NCBI RefSeq assembly: GCF_014066305.1
Contig: NW_023501144.1
Location: 1 to 32,567 of the forward strand
Reading direction: 5' to 3'
DNA length: 32,567 bases
Source of the DNA: Letharia columbiana
Taxonomy: Eukaryota > Ascomycota > Lecanoromycetes > Lecanorales > Parmeliaceae
The notes beneath the pieces are model-generated. The model was not told the origin of the DNA and ran no database searches. It saw only the letters and a list, made by a program, of their open reading frames with translations. The position numbers and the translations under genes were made by a program. Within the stretch, counting starts at the first letter, position 1, and every line of letters begins with the position of its first letter. Below are positions 31,421-32,567 of the stretch, in pieces.

Positions 31421-32567
31421 CTACTTTGTCTGCAGACCCACAGCACATTGCCTGGCCATTTCAAACTATTTTGAAGTCAGTATATCTGGCGGTTACGCAG
31501 ACTGAGTCTCCATACCTGCTCATCTGTTTGGCACACCAGACTCCGATGCCGCGCCTCCTTGCCAATATCTTGGACCACATCCTCAATTGCTTTGTCATTT
31601 TTCTCGTCATCAACCTCGAATCCGAGACATTTACACTTTTCCAATATCCTTTTCCGCAAAAGCGCTGCTTTTTCCCCAATACCTCCTGCAAAGACCAATG
31701 CATCGACTTTTCCCTCCAATTTGACGTAATAGCTGCCGATGAAGCCAAGGATGCGGTCAACGAGGATATCGAATGCTAGTTTGCATCTGGGATCTGATGA
31801 TGACGAGATTATGCCGAAATCTGTTGTGCCGGCGAGGGCTTTCCAGCCAGATTTCTTATTCAGGATCTCTTCCGCCTATCATGATGGTCAGCACTTTCGC
31901 ACCCAATCTCCAGTCACTTGCTCTATGATGGACATACTGTGCTAATATGCAGCTCCTTAGTACTGCCTGGACTTGGTTTTCCAGCGTCGTGGGTGAAATG
32001 GAAGATCAGGCTTGGATCCACGTCGCCACTTCTCGTCGCTCCCGGCAGACCCGCCAACGGCGTCAGACCCATACTATTGTCCAGCGATTGCCCATTCTTG
32101 ACCGCACAAGCCGACGCCCCGCTACCAAGGTGCAACGCGATAATACTCGTCTCACTCTCCGGCTTCTTCAGGAACTCCGCCACTGACCTTGTGATAAAGG
32201 CATAACTGATTCCATGGAAGCCATACTTCCGCAGCTTGTTCTTCTTCGCTATCTCGGGATCAATCGGATATGTTTCGATTTCTTTGGGCATTGTTGAGTG
32301 GAATGAAGAGTCAAAGTATGCAATATTCTTCGCTTTTGGCAAAGCCTTCATGCAAGCTTCGACGATGGCAAGGGCGCTGGCGTTGTGTAAGGGTGCGAGG
32401 TCTGTGAGATCTTGAAGATGGTGGTATGTATCTTCATCAATGACATGGGCAGCTGGGTAGTCCCCTCCGTGTACGACTCGATGGCATGCATGTGTGATGT
32501 CATCTCTGCTGGCAATCTCGGACAGTCCTCCGTCTTTGACCAAATGATCCAATATGTATTCACAAGC
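31421..32567 (-). CDS. ack1: Acetate kinase, N-terminus beyond the window edge
   Basis: ATP-dependent interconversion of acetate and acetyl phosphate. Visible exons: 31938-32567 (open at the window end), 31516-31875 and 31421-31465, with introns of 62 nt (31876-31937; gtatgt...gatag) and 50 nt (31466-31515; gtatgg...aatag). ASKHA-fold motifs are intact: CHRVVHGG, DLAPLHNASAL, AYFDSSFHSTMP with the catalytic Asp, RKYGFHGISYAF, LHLGSGASACAVKNGQSLD, NSMGLTPLAGLPGATRSGDV with the conserved Arg, then LVFAGGIGEKAALLRKRIL and, after the last junction, FEMARQCAVGLQTK. About 344 residues are present; 60-80 N-terminal residues, including the first nucleotide-binding strand, are missing. In fungi this enzyme usually works with xylulose-5-phosphate phosphoketolase; that gene is not in view. 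It ends 184 bp from the permease stop, tail to tail. Confidence 0.95.

Overview
The window reads as nuclear DNA of a filamentous ascomycete (Pezizomycotina; Dothideomycetes is my guess, low confidence). The genes carry short introns of 50-155 nt with GT...AG ends and CTRAC-like branch sites. The proteins are typical of moulds: a NudE/RO11 dynein regulator, a SAT4-type rhodopsin-fold membrane protein, a GH47 mannosidase, secreted cysteine proteins, an APC permease and a eukaryotic-style acetate kinase. No bacterial operons, CRISPR array or convincing tRNA is visible. All gene models were assembled by eye from reading frame, splice signals and arithmetic closure of the frame.

Layout. 1-3430: a graveyard holding a broken DHA1-type MFS transporter (minus) and an internally deleted, stop-ridden NRPS-like adenylation/reductase gene (plus), separated by short palindromes and a 7-bp microsatellite. 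3431-4955: no gene, only a degenerate short-period repeat. 4956-6074: a conserved ascomycete single-pass membrane protein broken at both ends by one-base shifts. 6701-7231: a small two-helix membrane protein. 8057-10099: a GH47 alpha-1,2-mannosidase with one homopolymer shift and a 3' intron. 10629-12302: a secreted DUF7872-like protein.

13525-15766: a nested transposon block. A non-autonomous LTR retroelement with a gag-like ORF (151-bp LTRs, GGGGG target duplication) has an 887-bp TIR element inserted into its right LTR at a TA. 15767-18873: more wreckage, including a TIR fragment beside a 26-bp direct repeat and the pseudogene of a fungal AAA ATPase.

19244-19946: an intact three-exon small secreted protein. 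21571-23215 and 24149-25628: a divergent pair, a cytochrome P450 and a SAT4-type receptor-like protein. 26215-28194: NudE homologue. 28575-28845: a 271-bp MITE in the NudE/permease shared upstream region. 29430-31236: an APC permease. 31421 to the window end: acetate kinase, tail to tail with the permease and running off the edge.

I see no coherent new multi-gene system. The most notable signals are the dead secondary-metabolism pair, the nested transposon island, the single-base homopolymer shifts in two otherwise well-preserved genes, and the small secreted protein that only appears after splicing.
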